From the NCBI GenBank assembly GCA_947650365.1, contig OX393555.1, forward strand, positions 83,767,995 to 83,831,994: DNA of 64,000 bases, read 5' to 3'. The stretch comes from Chamaelirium japonicum (lineage: Eukaryota; Streptophyta; Magnoliopsida; Liliales; Melanthiaceae). Shown here piece after piece: positions 1 through 12,442 of this stretch; within the stretch, counting starts at the first letter, position 1; each line of letters opens with the position of its first letter. The notes beneath the pieces are model-generated. The model did no database searches, was not told the DNA's origin, and saw only the letters and a program-made list of their open reading frames with translations. Position numbers and translations under genes: made by a program.

Positions 1-1344
1 CGTGCGAAAGAATTAGAATAGATCGTATGAATGAATTAGAATGGATCGTATGAATGAAATAGAATGGATCGTACGAATGAATTAGAATGGATCGTGCGAA
101 TGAATTAGAATGGATCGTATGAATGAATTAGAATGGATCGTGTGAATAAATTAGAATGGATCGTATGAATGAATTCGAATGGATCGTACGAAGGAATTAG
201 AATGGATCATATGAATGAATTAGAATGGATCGTACGAATAAATTAGAATGGATCGTATGAATGAATTAGAATGGATCGTACGAATGAATTAGAATGGATC
301 GTGCGAATGAATTAGAATGGATCGTGCGAATGAATTAGAATGGATCGTACGAATGAATTAGAATGGATCGTACGAAGGAATTAGAATTGATCGTACGAAT
401 GAATTAGAATGGATCGTACAAATGAATTAGAATGATTACGAATGGATCGTATGAATGAATTAGAATGGATCGTACGAATGAAATAGAATGGATCGTACGA
501 AGGAATTAGAATGGATCATATGAATGAATTAGAATGGATCGTATGAATGAATTAGAATGGATCGTGCGAATAAATTAGAATGGATCGTATGAATGAATTA
601 GAATGGATCGTACGAATGAATTAGAATAGATTGTGCGAATGGATTAGAATGGATCATACGATTGAGTAAGAATGGATTGTACGAATGAAATAGAATAGAT
701 CGTACGAATGAATTAGAATGGATCGTATGAATGAATTAGAATGGATCGTGCGAATGAATTAGAATGGATCGTATGAATGAATTAGAATGGATCGTAGTAA
801 TGAATTAGAATGGATCGTACGAATGAAATAGACTGGATTGTACGAATGAGATAGAATGGATCATACGAATGAATTAGAATGGATACATTCATGCGAATGA
901 ATTAGAATGGATCATACGAATGAATTAGAATGGATTCATTCGTGCGAATGAATTAGAATGGATCGTACGAATGAGTAAGAATGGATCATACGAATGAATT
1001 AGAATGGATTGAATTAGAATGAATCGTACGAATGAATTAGAATGGATCGTACGAATGAATTCGAATGGATCGTACAAATGAATTAGAATGGATGGAATTA
1101 GAATGAATCGTACGAATGAATTAGAATGAATCATACCGTACGAATGAATTAGAATGGATCATACGAAGGAATTAGAATGGATCGTACGAATGAATTAGAA
1201 TGGATCGTACGAATGAATTAGAATGGATCGTACGAAGGAATTAGAATGGATCGTACGAAGGAATTAGAAATGGATAGTACGAATGAATTAGAATGGATAG
1301 TACGAATGAGTAAGAATGGATCGTACGAATGAGTAAGAATGGAT
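1..1344 (+). repeat. F block
   Basis: Forward units from the window edge. The block includes the composite module at 836-1043, 38-bp units near 1010 and 1093, and the ATACC variant near 1134. It ends with two GAGTAAG units, then GGAT runs directly into the reverse unit TCATTCTAATCC. Confidence 0.93.
836..1043 (+). repeat. 208-bp composite module, copy 1 (F)
   Basis: Fixed order of variant units: GATTGTAC-GAATGAGATAG, a plain unit, a 28-bp unit with GATACATTCATGC, a GATCATAC unit, a 28-bp unit with GATTCATTCGTGC, a GAGTAAG unit, a plain unit, and a 38-bp unit. The same order recurs elsewhere in both orientations, which makes it a true higher-order repeat. Confidence 0.85.
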
Positions 1345-2320
1345 TCATTCTAATCCATTCTAATTCATTCGCACGATCCATTCTAATTCATTCATACAAT
1401 CCATTCTAATTCTTTTGCACGAATGTATCTATTCTAATTCATTCGTACGATCCATTCTAATTCATTCGCACGATCCATTCTAATTCATTCATACGATCCA
1501 TTCTATTTCATTCGTACGATCCATTCTTACTCAATCGTACAATCCATTCTAATTCATTTGCACGAAGGTATCCATTCTAATTCAGTCGTACTATCCATTC
1601 TAATTCCTTCGTACGATCCATTCTAATTCCTTCGTACGATCCATTCTAATTCATTAGTACGATCCATTCTAATTCATTCGTACGATCCATTCTAATTCCT
1701 TCGTATGATCCATTCAAATTCATTCGCATGAATCTATCCATTCTAATTCATTCGTACGATCCATTCTAATTCATTCGCACGATCCATTCTAATTCATTAA
1801 TACGATCCAATCTAATTCATTCATACGATCCATTCTAATTCATTCGCACGAATATATCCATTCCAATTCATTCGTACGATCCATACTAATTCATTCGTAC
1901 GATCCATTCTAATTCATTCGTACGATCCATTCTCATTCATTCGCACAATCTATTCTAATTCATTCGTACGATCCATTCTAATTCATTCGCACGATCCATT
2001 CTAATTCATTCGTACGATCCATATTCTAATTCATTCGCACGATCCATTCTAATTCGAACCATTCTAATTCATTCGTACGATCCATTCTAATTCATTCGTA
2101 TGATCCATTCTAATTCATTCATACTATCCATGCTAATTCTTTTGCACGAATGTATCCATTCTAATTCATTCGTTCGATCCATTCTAATTCATTCGTACGA
2201 TCCATTCCAATTCATTCGCACGATCCATTCTAATTCATGCATACGATCCAATCTAATTCATTCATACGATCCATTCTAATTCATTCGCACGAATGTATCC
2301 ATTCTAATTCATTCGTACAT
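1345..2320 (-). repeat. R block
   Basis: Reverse units with several 28-bp variants (near 1420, 1728, 1845, 2140, 2285) and a CACGAAGGTATCC / CTATCC / CCTTCG variant string at about 1550-1640. That string recurs at 6.6, 10.7, 17.2 and 23.0 kb. The block ends in an odd stretch, CGTACATGTTTGAATGA, one of the least unit-like places in the window. Confidence 0.92.
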
Positions 2321-2700
2321 GTTTGAATGAATTAGAATGGATCGTACGAATAAATTAGATTGGATCGTGCGAATGAATTAGAATGGATCGTACGAATGAA
2401 TTAGAATGGACGTGCGAATGAATTAGAATGGATTGTACGAATGAATTAAAATGGATCGTATTAATGAATTAGAATGGATCGTATGAATGAATTAGAATAG
2501 ATTGTGCGAATGAATTAGAATGGATCGTACGAATGAATTAGAATGGATCGTACGAATGAATTAGAATGGATCGTATGAAAGAATTAGAATGGATCGTTTG
2601 AGTGAATGCGAATGGATCGTGCGAATAAATTAGAATGGATTGTACGAATGAATTAGAATGGATCGTACGAATGAATAAGAATGAATACATTCGTGCGAAT
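2321..2700 (+). repeat. F block
   Basis: Forward units including the rare GTTTGAGTGAATGCG variant near 2595, whose reverse form marks 14.77, 19.20 and 30.11 kb. It ends at the recurrent junction CGTGCGAATCCATTC. Confidence 0.92.
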
Positions 2701-3194
2701 CCATTCTATTTCATTCGTACGATCCATTCTAATTCATTCACACGATCCATTCTAATTCATTCATACGATCCATTCTAATTCATTCGTACGATCCATTCTA
2801 ATTCATTCGTACGATCCATTCTAATTCATTCGTACAATCTATTCTAATTCATTCGTACGATCCATTCTAATTTATTCGCCCGATCCATTCTAATTCCTTC
2901 GTATGATCCATTCTAATTCATTCGTATGGTATGATTCATTCTAATTCATTCGTACGATTCATTCTAATTCAATCCATTCTAATTCATTCGTACGATCCAT
3001 TCTAATTCATTCGTACGATCGATTCTAATTCATTCGTACGATTCATTCTAATTCAATCCATTCTAATTCATTCGTACGATCCATTCTTACTCATTCGTAC
3101 GATCCATTCTAATTCATTCGCACGAATGAATGCATTCTAATTCATTCGTACGATCCATTCTAATTCATTCGTACGATCCATTCTAATTCATTCG
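2701..3194 (-). repeat. R block
   Basis: Reverse units including CGGTATGATTCATTC (reverse of the ATACC variant) near 2930 and two 38-bp units. The block turns back to F inside the palindrome CGTACG at 3193-3198. Confidence 0.92.
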
Positions 3195-3864
3195 TACGAA
3201 TGAAATAGAATGGATCGTACGAAGGAATTAGAAAGGATCGTACAAACGAATTAGAATGGATTGTATGAATGAATTAGTATGGATCGTATGGATGAATTAG
3301 AATAGATTGTGCGAATGAATTAGAATGGATCGTACGAATGAATTAGAATCGATACATTCGTGCGAATGAATTAGAATGGATCATATGAATGAATTAGAAT
3401 CGATCGTACGAATGAATTAGAATGGATCATGCGAATGAATTAGAATGGATCGTGCGAATGAATTAGAATGGATTGTGCGAAGGAATTAGAATGGATCGTA
3501 TGAATGAATTAGAATGGATCGTATGAATGAATTAGAATGGATCGTGCGAATGAATTAGAATGGATCGTACGAATGAAATAGAATTGACTGTGTGAATGAA
3601 TTAGAATGGATCGTGCGAATGAATTAGAATGGATCGTATTAATGAATTAGAATGGATCGTGCGAATGAATTAGAATGGATCGTACGAATGAGTAAGAATG
3701 GATTGTACGAATGAATTAGAATGGATTGAATTAGAATGAATCGTACGAATGAATTAGAATGGATCGTGCGAATGAATTAGAATGGATCGTACGAATGAAT
3801 TAGAATGGATCGTACGAATGAATTAGAATGGATCGTACGAATGAATTAGAAAGGATACATTCGA
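3195..3864 (+). repeat. F block
   Basis: Forward units, with a 38-bp unit near 3722. It ends at AAAGGATACATTC followed by GAATTC (3863-3868), a junction form also seen at 5.66 and 8.11 kb. Confidence 0.92.
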
Positions 3865-4453
3865 ATTCATTCGTACGATCCATTCTAATTCATTCGTACA
3901 ATCTATATTATAATTCATTCGCACGATCCATTCTAATTCATTCATACGATCCATTCTAATTTTTTCGCACGATCCATTCTAATTCATTCGTACGATCCAT
4001 TCTAATTCATTCGCACAATCTATTCTAATTCACTCAAACGATCCATTCTAATTCATTCATATGATCCATTCTAATTCATTCACACGAATGTATCCATTCT
4101 AATTCATTCGTACGATCCATTCTAATTCATTCGCACAATCTATTCTAATTCATTCATACGATCCATTCTAATTTATTCGCACGATCCATTCTAATTCATT
4201 CATACGATCCATTCTAATTCATTCATATGATCCATTCTAATTCATTCGCACGATCCATTCTTACTCATTCGTACGATCCATTCTAATTCATTCGCACGAT
4301 CCATTCTAATTCATTAATACGATCCATTCTAATTCATTCGCACGATCCATTCTAATTCATTCACACTCATATAATCCATTCTAATTTATTCGCACGATCC
4401 ATTCTAATTCATTCGTACGATCCATTCTAATTCATTCATACGATCCATTCTAA
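3865..4453 (-). repeat. R block
   Basis: Reverse units, with CACTCAAACG near 4030 and an unusual CACACTCATATAATCC near 4365, a form also found at 14.93 and 19.35 kb. It switches to F at ATTCTAATGAATTAGAAT, where the two AATTA tails meet. Confidence 0.92.
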
Positions 4454-5658
4454 TGAATTAGAATGGATTGAATTAGAATGAATCGTACGAATGAATTACA
4501 AAGGATACATTCGTGCGAATGAATTAGAATGGATCGTATGAGTGTGAATGAATTAGAATGGATCGTGCGAATGAATTAGAATGGATCGAATTAATGAATT
4601 AGAATGGATCGTGCGAATGAATTAGAATGGATCGTACGAATGAGTAAGAATGGATCGTGCGAATGAATTAGAATGGATCATATGAATGAATTAGAATGGA
4701 TCGTATGAATGAATTAGAATGGATCGTGCGAATAAATTAAAATGGATCGTATGAATGAATTAGAATAGATTGTGCGAATGAATTAGAATGGATCGTACGA
4801 ATGAATTAGAATGGATACATTCGTGCGAATGAATTAGAATGGATCGTATGAATTAATTAGAATCGATCGTACGAATAAATTAGAATGGATCGTGCGAATG
4901 AATTAGAATGGAAACATTCGTACGAATGAATTAGAATGGATCGTATGAATGAATTAGAGTGGATACATTCGTACAAATGGATTAGAATGGATCGTACGAA
5001 TGAATTAGAACGGATACATTCGTGCAAATGAATTAGAATGGATCGTATGAATGAATTAGATTGGATCGTATGAATGAATAAGAATGGATTGTATGAATTA
5101 GAATGGATAACTTCGTGCAAATGAATTAGACTGGATCGTACGAATGAGTAAGAATGGATCGTACGAATGAAAAAGAATGGATCGTACGAAGGAATAAGAA
5201 GGGATCGTACGAAGTAATTAGAATGGATAGTACGAATGAATTAGAATGGATACCTTCGTGCAAATGAATTAGAATGGATCGTACGAATGAGTAAGAATGG
5301 ATCGTACGAATGAAATAGAATGGATCGTATGAATGAATTAGAATGGATCGTGCGAATGAATTAGAATGGATCGTACGAATGAATTAGAATAAATTGTGCG
5401 AATGAATTAGAATGGATCGTACGAATGAATTAGAATGGATCGTAGGAATGAATTAGAATGGATCGTATGAATGAATTAGAATGGATCGTGCGAATGAATT
5501 AGAATGTATCGTGCGAATAAATTAGAATGGATCGTATGCGTGTGAATGAATTAGAATGGATCGTATTAATGAATTAGAATGGATCGTGCGAATGAATTAG
5601 AATGGATCGTACGAATGAATTAGAATTGATCGTATGAATGAATTAGAAAGGATACATT
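4454..5658 (+). repeat. F block
   Basis: Long forward block. At 4857-5120 variant units remove the TAA that the reverse strand normally reads every 69 bp, leaving an accidental 87-codon frame. It contains a CCTTCGTGC-type unit near 5250. It ends with GGATACATTCGAATTC. Confidence 0.92.
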
Positions 5659-6043
5659 CGAATTCATTCGTACGATCCATTCTAATTCATTCATACGATC
5701 TATATTCTAATTCATTCGCACCATCCAGTCTAATTCATTCATACGATCCATTCTAATTCATTCGTACGATCCATTCTAATTCATTCGTATGATCCATTCT
5801 AATTCATTCGTACGATCCATTCTAATTCCTTCGTATGATCCCTTCTAATTCATTCGTACGGTATGATTCATTCTAATTCATTCGTACGATTCATTCTAAT
5901 TCAATCCATGCTAATTCATTCGTACGATCCATTCTAATTCATTCATACGATCCATCCTAATTCATTCGCACGAATGTATCCATTCTAATTCATTCGTACA
6001 ATCCATTCTATTTCATTCGTACGATCCATTTTTACTCATTCGT
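5659..6043 (-). repeat. R block
   Basis: Reverse units with the CGGTATG variant near 5860 followed by a 38-bp unit. It flips to F at CGTACG (about 6041-6046). Confidence 0.92.
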
Positions 6044-6391
6044 ACGAATGAATTAGAATGGATCGTATGAATGAATTAGAATGGATCGTGCGAATGAATT
6101 AGAATGGATCGTACGAATGAATTAGAATAGATTGTGCGAATGAATTAGAATGGATCGTACGAATGAATTAGAATGGATCGTACGAATGAATTAGACTAGA
6201 TTGTGCGAATGGATTAGAATGGATCGTACGAATGAAATAGAATGGATCGTATGAATGAATTAGAATGGATTGAATTAGAATGAATCGTACGATCCATACG
6301 GACGAATGAATTAGAATGGATCGTACGAATGAATTAGAATGGATCGTGCGAATGAATTTGAATGGGTCGTACGAATGAATTAGAAGGGATA
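6044..6391 (+). repeat. F block
   Basis: Forward units with a small hybrid near 6285-6305 (CGTACGATCCATACGGACG), a partial reverse unit inside forward sequence. It ends at the GATACACGATCCAGATCC junction. Confidence 0.9.
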
Positions 6392-6929
6392 CACGATCCA
6401 GATCCATTCTAATTCATTCGCACAATCTATTCTAATTCATTCGTAGGATCCATTCTAATTCATTCGCACGATCCATTCTAATTCATTCGTACGAGCCATT
6501 CTAATTCATTCGTACGATCCATTCTAATTCATTCGCACGATCCATTCTAATTCATTCATACGATCCATTCTATTTCATTCGTATGATCCATTCTTACTCA
6601 TTCGTACGATCCATTCTAATTCATTTGCACGAAGGTATCCATTCTAATTCATTCGTACTATCCATTCTAATTCCTTCGTACGATCCATTCTAATTCCTTC
6701 GTACGATCCATTCTAAGTCATTCATCCTCATTCGTACGATCCATTCTAATTCATTCGCACGAATGAATCCATTCTAATTCATTCGTATGATCCATTCTAA
6801 TTCATTCGCACGAATGTATCGCACGATCCATTCTAATTCATTAGCACGATCCATTCTAATTCATTCGTACGATCCATTCTAATTCATTTATACGATCCAA
6901 TCTAATTCATTCATACGATCCATTCTAAT
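6392..6929 (-). repeat. R block
   Basis: Reverse units. The CACGAAGGTATCC / CTATCC / CCTTCG string lies at about 6625-6710. It ends with TAATCGTGCAAAA, a version of the recurrent GTGCAAAAG switch to F. Confidence 0.92.
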
Positions 6930-7064
6930 CGTGCAAAAAAATTAGAATGGATCGTATGAATGAATTAGAATCGATCGTACGAATGAATTAGAATGGATCA
7001 TGCGAATAAATTAGAATGGATCGTGCGAATGAATTAGAATGGATCGTACGAATGAAATAGAATG

Positions 7065-7272
7065 GATTGTACGAATGAGATAGAATGGATCGTACGAATG
7101 AATTAGAATGGATACATTCATGCGAATGAATTAGAATGGATCATACGAATGAATTAGAATGGATTCATTCTTGCGAATGAATTAGAATGGATCGCATGAA
7201 TGAGTAAGAATGGATCGTACGAATGAATTAGAATGGATTGAATTAGAATGAATCGTACGAATGAATTAGAAT
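7065..7272 (+). repeat. 208-bp composite module, copy 2 (F)
   Basis: Same order of variant units as at 836-1043, with TTGCG in place of GTGCG in the TCATTC unit and GATCGCATG in the GAGTAAG unit. Confidence 0.83.
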
Positions 7273-7514
7273 GGAACGTACGAATGAATTAGAATGGATC
7301 GTACGAATGAATTAGAATGGATCGTACGAAGGAATTAGAAAGGATCGTACGAAGGAATTAGAATGGATAGCACGAATGAATTAGAATGGATAGTACGAAT
7401 GAATTAGAATGGATCGTGCGAATGAAGTAAAATGGATCGTATGAATGAAATAGAATGAATCGTATGAATTAGAATGGATCGTACGAATGAATTAGAATAG
7501 ATTGTGCGAATGGA

Positions 7515-7845
7515 TTAGAATGGATCATACGATTGAGTAAGAATGGATTGTACGAATGAAATAGAATAGATCGTACGAATGAATTAGAATGGATCATGCT
7601 AATGAATTAGAATTGATCGTACGAATGAATTAGAATAGATTGTGCGAATGAATTAGAATGGATCGTACGAATGAATTGGAATGGATACATTCGTGCGAAT
7701 GAATTAGAATGCATCGTATGAATTAGAATGGATCGTACGATTGAGTAAGAATGGATTGTATGAATGAAATAGAATAGATCGTACGAATGAATTAGAATGG
7801 ATCATGCTTATGAATTAGAATTGATCGTACGAATGAGTAAGAATG
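7515..7845 (+). repeat. Local duplication, offset 208 bp
   Basis: The string GATTGAGTAAG, GAAATAGAATAGATCG, CATGCTAATG, GAATTGATCG occurs at about 7531-7630 and again at 7739-7840 (CATGCTTATG in the second). Only a few differences separate the copies. Confidence 0.75.
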
Positions 7846-7941
7846 GATCGTACGAATGAAATAGAATGGATCGTATGAATGAATTAGAATGGATCGTACG
7901 AATGAATTAGAATGGGTCGTACGAATGAATTAGAATGGATA

Positions 7942-8270
7942 CACGATCCAGATCCATTCTAATTCATTCGCACAATCTATTCTAATTCATTCGTAGGATC
8001 GTGCGAATGAATTAGAATGGATCATGCGAATGAGTTAGAATGGATCGTACGAATGAATTAGAATGGATCGTATGAATGAATTCGAAGTACAAATGAATTA
8101 GAAAGGATACATTCGAATTCATTCATACGATCCATTCTAATTCCTTTGTACGATCCAAATTCTAATTCATTCGCACGATCCATTCTATTTCCTTCGTACG
8201 ATCGTATGAATGAATTAGAATGGATCGTATGAATGAAATAGAATGGATCGTACGAATGAATTAGAATGGA
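7942..8270. repeat. Switch complex: R islet, F, R, F
   Basis: R islet 7942-7997, F to about 8114, R to about 8203 (flip near CGTACGATCG), then F to about 8270. The outer ends are GATACACGATCCAGATCC and its exact reverse complement GGATCTGGATCGTGTATC. The segment 7910-8316 therefore has inverted terminal sequences like those at 32.4 and 35.2 kb, but is only about 407 bp long. Confidence 0.82.
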
Positions 8271-8770
8271 TCTGGATCGTGTATCCATTTTAATTCATTC
8301 GTACGACCCATTCAAATTCATTCGCACGATCCATTCTAATTCATTCGTACGATCCATTCTAATTCATTCGTACGATTTATTCTAATTCAATCCATTCTAA
8401 TTCATTCGTACGATCCATTCTTACTCATTCGCACGATCCATTCTAATTCATTCGTACGATCCATTCTAATTCATTCGTCCTATCCATTCTAATTCCTTCG
8501 TACGATCCATTCTAATTCATTTGTACGATCCATTCTAATTCATTCGTACAATCCATTCTAATTCATTCGCACGAACCATTCGCATTCACTAGAACGATAC
8601 ATTCTAATTCATTCATATGATCCATTCTAATTCATTCGCACGAATGTATCCATTCTAATTCATTCGTACGATCCATTCTTACTCATTCGTACGATCCATT
8701 CTAATTCATTCGTTCGATCCATTCTAATTCATTCGTACGATCCATTCTAATTCATTCGTTCGATATATTC
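8271..8770 (-). repeat. R block
   Basis: Reverse units with GCATTCACTAGAACG near 8580, a diverged relative of the GCATTCACTCAAACG variant. It ends at CGATATATTCGTGCAAAAG, switching to F. Confidence 0.91.
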
Positions 8771-10533
8771 GTGCAAAAGAATTAGAATGGATCGTACGAA
8801 TGAAATAGAATGGATCGTATGAATGAATTAGAATGGATCGTGCGAATGAATTAGAATGGATTGAATTAGAATGAATCGTACGAATGAATAAGACTGGATC
8901 GTACGAATGAATTAGAATGGATCGTACGAATGAATTAGAATGGATCGAACGAATGAATTAGAATGGATCGTACGAATGAGTAAGAATGGATCGTACGAAT
9001 GAATTAGAATGGATACATTCGTGCGAATGAATTAGAATGGATCATATGAATGAATTAGAATGTATCGTTCTAGTGAATGCGAATGGTTCGTGCGAATGAA
9101 TTAGAATGGATTGTACGAATGAATTAGAATGGATCGTACGAATGAATTAGAATGGATCGTACGAAGGAATTAGAATGGATAGTACGAATGAATTAGAATG
9201 GATCGTACGAATGAATTAGAATGGATCGTGCGAATGAGTAAGAATGGATCGTACGAATGAATTAGAATGGATTGAATTAGAATGAATCGTACGAATGAAT
9301 AAGACTGGATCGTACGAATGAATTAGAATGGATCGTACGAATGAATTAGAATGGATTGAATTAGAATGAATCGTACGAATGAATTAGAATGAATCATACC
9401 GTACGAATGAATTAGAATGGATCATACGAAGGAATTAGAATGGATCATACGAATGAATTAGAATGGATCATACGAAGGAATTAGAATGGATCGTACGAAG
9501 GAATTAGAATGGATCGTACGAAGGAATTAGAATGGATAGTACGAATGAATTAGAATGGATACCTTCGTGCAAATGAATTAGAATGGATCGTACGAATGAG
9601 TAAGATTGGATCGTGTGAATGAATTAGAATGGATCGTGCGAATGAATTAGAATGGATCGTGCGAATGAATTAGAATGAATCGTACGAATGAATTAGAATG
9701 GATCGTATGAATGAATTAGATTGGATCATATTAATGAATTAGAATGGATCGTACGAATGAATTAGAATAGATCGTACGAATAAATTAGAATGGATACGAA
9801 TGGATCGTACGAATGAGTAAGAATGGATCGTACGAATGAAATAGAATGGATTGTACGAATGAATTAGAATGGATACATTCATGCGAATGAATTAGAATGG
9901 ATCGTACGAATGAATTATAATAGAGCGTACGAATGAATTCGAATGGATACGAATGGATCGTACGAATGAGTAAGAATGGATCGTACGAATGAAATAGAAT
10001 GGATTGTACGAATGAATTAGAATGGATACATTCGTGCGAATGAATTAGGATGGATCGTATGAATGAATTAGAATGGATCGTACGAATGAATTAGCATGGA
10101 TTGAATTAGAATGAATCGTACGAATGAATTAGAATGAATCATACTGTACGAATGAATTAGAATGGATCATACGGAGGAATTAGAATGGATCGTACGAATG
10201 AATTAGAATGGATCGTACGAATGAATTAGAATGGATCGTACGAAGGAATTAGAATGGATCGTACGAAGAAATTAGAATGGATAGTACGAATGAATTAGAA
10301 TGGATACCTTCGTGCAAATGAATTAGAATGGATCGTACGAATGAGTAAGAATGGATCGTACGAATGAAATAGAATGGATCGTATGAATGAATTAGAATGG
10401 ATCGTGCGAATGAATTAGAATGGATCGTGCGAATGAATTAGAATGGATCGTACGAATGAAATAGAATGGGTCGTATGAATGAATTAGAATGGATAGTACG
10501 AATGAATTAGAATGGATACCTTCGTGCAAATGA
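8771..10533 (+). repeat. F block
   Basis: Long forward block rich in 38-bp units (near 8860, 9265, 9355, 10100). It has two ATACC variants (near 9395 and 10140) and two CCTTCGTGC strings (near 9560 and 10310). It ends in TGAATTCATT at about 10531-10540. Confidence 0.92.
9765..10065 (+). repeat. Local tandem duplication, offset 153 bp
   Basis: A shortened unit, GGATACGAATGGATCG, followed by GAGTAAG, GAAATAG, GATTGTAC and a 28-bp unit appears from 9793 and again from 9946. The same string recurs at about 25.02 and 35.30 kb. Confidence 0.78.
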
Positions 10534-11310
10534 ATTCATTCGTACGATCCATTCTAATTCATTCGCACGATCCATTATAATTCATTCGCACAATCTATTC
10601 TAATTCATTCGTACGATCCATTCTAATTCATTCGCACGATCCATTGTAATTCATTCATACGATCCATTCTATTTCATTCGTACGATCCATTCTTACTCAA
10701 TCGTACGATCCATTCTAATTCATTTGCACGAAGGTATCCATTCTAATTCATTCGTACTATCCATTCTAATTCCTTCGTACGATCCATTCTAATTCCTTCG
10801 TACGATCCATTCTAATTCATTCGTACGATCCATTCTAATTCATTCGTACGATCCATTCTAATTCCTTCGTATGATCCATTCTAATTCATTACTACGATAC
10901 ATTCTAATTCATTCGTACGATCTATTCTAATTCATTCATACGATCCATTCTAATTCATTCGTACGACTCATTCTAATTCAATCCATTCTAATTCATTCGT
11001 ACGATCCATTCTAATTCATTCGTATGATCCATTCTAATCCATTCGCACAATCTATTCTAATTCATTCGTACAATCCATTCTATTTCATTCGTACGATTGA
11101 TTCTAATTCATACGATCCATTCTATTTTATTCATACGATCCATTTTAATTCATTCGCACAATCCATTCTAATTCATTAGCACGATCCATTCTAATTCATT
11201 CGTACGATCCATTCTAATTCATTCATACGATCCATTCTAATTCATTCGTACGATTCATTCTAATTCAATCCATTCTAATTCATTCATACGATCCATTCTA
11301 ATTCATTCGC
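10534..11310 (-). repeat. R block
   Basis: Reverse units, with the GAAGGTATCC / CTATCC / CCTTCG string at about 10725-10805 and several 38-bp units. It passes into F through GCATGAGTAAG. Confidence 0.91.
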
Positions 11311-11726
11311 ATGAGTAAGAATGGATCGTGCGAATGAATTAGAATGGATCGTACGAATGAATTAGAATGGATCGTACGAATGACTTAGAATGGATCGTTC
11401 GAATGAATTAGAATGGATCGTACGAAGGAATTAGAATGGATAGTACGAATGAATTAGAATGGATACCTTCGTGCAAATGAATTAGAATGGATCGTACGAA
11501 TGAGTAAGAATGGATCGTACGAATGAAATAGAATGGATCGTACGAATGAAATAGAATGGATCGTATGAATGAATTAGAATGGATCGTGCGAATGAATTAG
11601 AATGGATCGTGCGATTGAATTAGAATGGATCGTGCGAATGAGTTAGAATGGATCGTACGAATGAATTAGAAAGGATCGTACGAATGAATTAGAATTGATC
11701 GTGCGAATGAATTAGAATGGATCTGG
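11311..11726 (+). repeat. F block
   Basis: Forward units, with the CTTCGTGCAAATG / GAGTAAG string near 11465-11510. It ends at GGATCTGGATCGTGTATC, the same junction sequence as at 8.27 and 35.93 kb. Confidence 0.91.
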
Positions 11727-11989
11727 ATCGTGTATCCATTCTAATTTCTTCGTACGATCCATTCTAATTCATTCGTACGATCCATTCAAATTCATTCGCA
11801 CGATCCATTCTAATTCATTCGCACGAATGTATCCATTCTAATTCATACGTACGATCTATTCTAATTCATTCGTACGATCCATTCTAATTCATTCGCACAA
11901 TCCATTCTAATTCATTTGCACGATCCATTCTAATTCATTCATACAATCCATTCTAATTCTTTTGCACGAATGTATCCATTCTAATTTAT
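11727..11989 (-). repeat. R block
   Basis: Reverse units ending in the TTTTGCACGAATGTATCC form. It switches to F at TTATTACGAATGAG, where parts of two units are missing. Confidence 0.9.
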
Positions 11990-12442
11990 TACGAATGAGT
12001 AAGAATGGATTGTACGAATGAATTAGAATGGATACATTCGTGCGAATGAATTAGAATGGATCGTACGAATGAATTAGAATGGATCGTACGAATGAATTAG
12101 AATGGATCGTGCGAATAAATTAGAATGGATCATACGAAGGAATTAGAATGGATCGTACGAATGAATTAGAATGGATCGTAGTAATGAATTAGAATGGATC
12201 GTATGCATGAATTAGAATGGATCGTGCGAATGAATTAGAATGGATCGTACGAATGAATTAGAATGGATCGTACGAAGGAATTAGAATGGATCGTATGAAT
12301 GAATTAGAATGGATCATGCAAATGAATTAGAATGGATCGTACGAATGAGTAAGAATGGATCGTACGAATGAAATAGAATGGATCGTATGAATGAATTAGA
12401 ATGGATCGTATGAATGAATTAGAATGGATACATTCGTGCGAA
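11990..12442 (+). repeat. F block
   Basis: Forward units. From about 12240 this is the start of the first copy of the large tandem duplication. It ends at CATTCGTGCGAATCC. Confidence 0.91.

Larger units (their letters stand above)
6930..7941 (+). repeat. F block
   Basis: Forward units carrying composite module copy 2 (7065-7272) and a 208-bp-offset local duplication (7515-7845). It ends at GATACACGATCCAGATCC. Confidence 0.92.

Noticed and set aside
925-1134. 69-codon minus-strand frame, and the similar frames at 4857, 6168, 8058, 32526, 35588, 39003 and 57738
   Set aside because: All are the satellite read through where its TAA is mutated. The peptides are just the 23-residue translation of three units, with no domain, no ribosome-binding or promoter context and no conservation beyond the DNA repeat.
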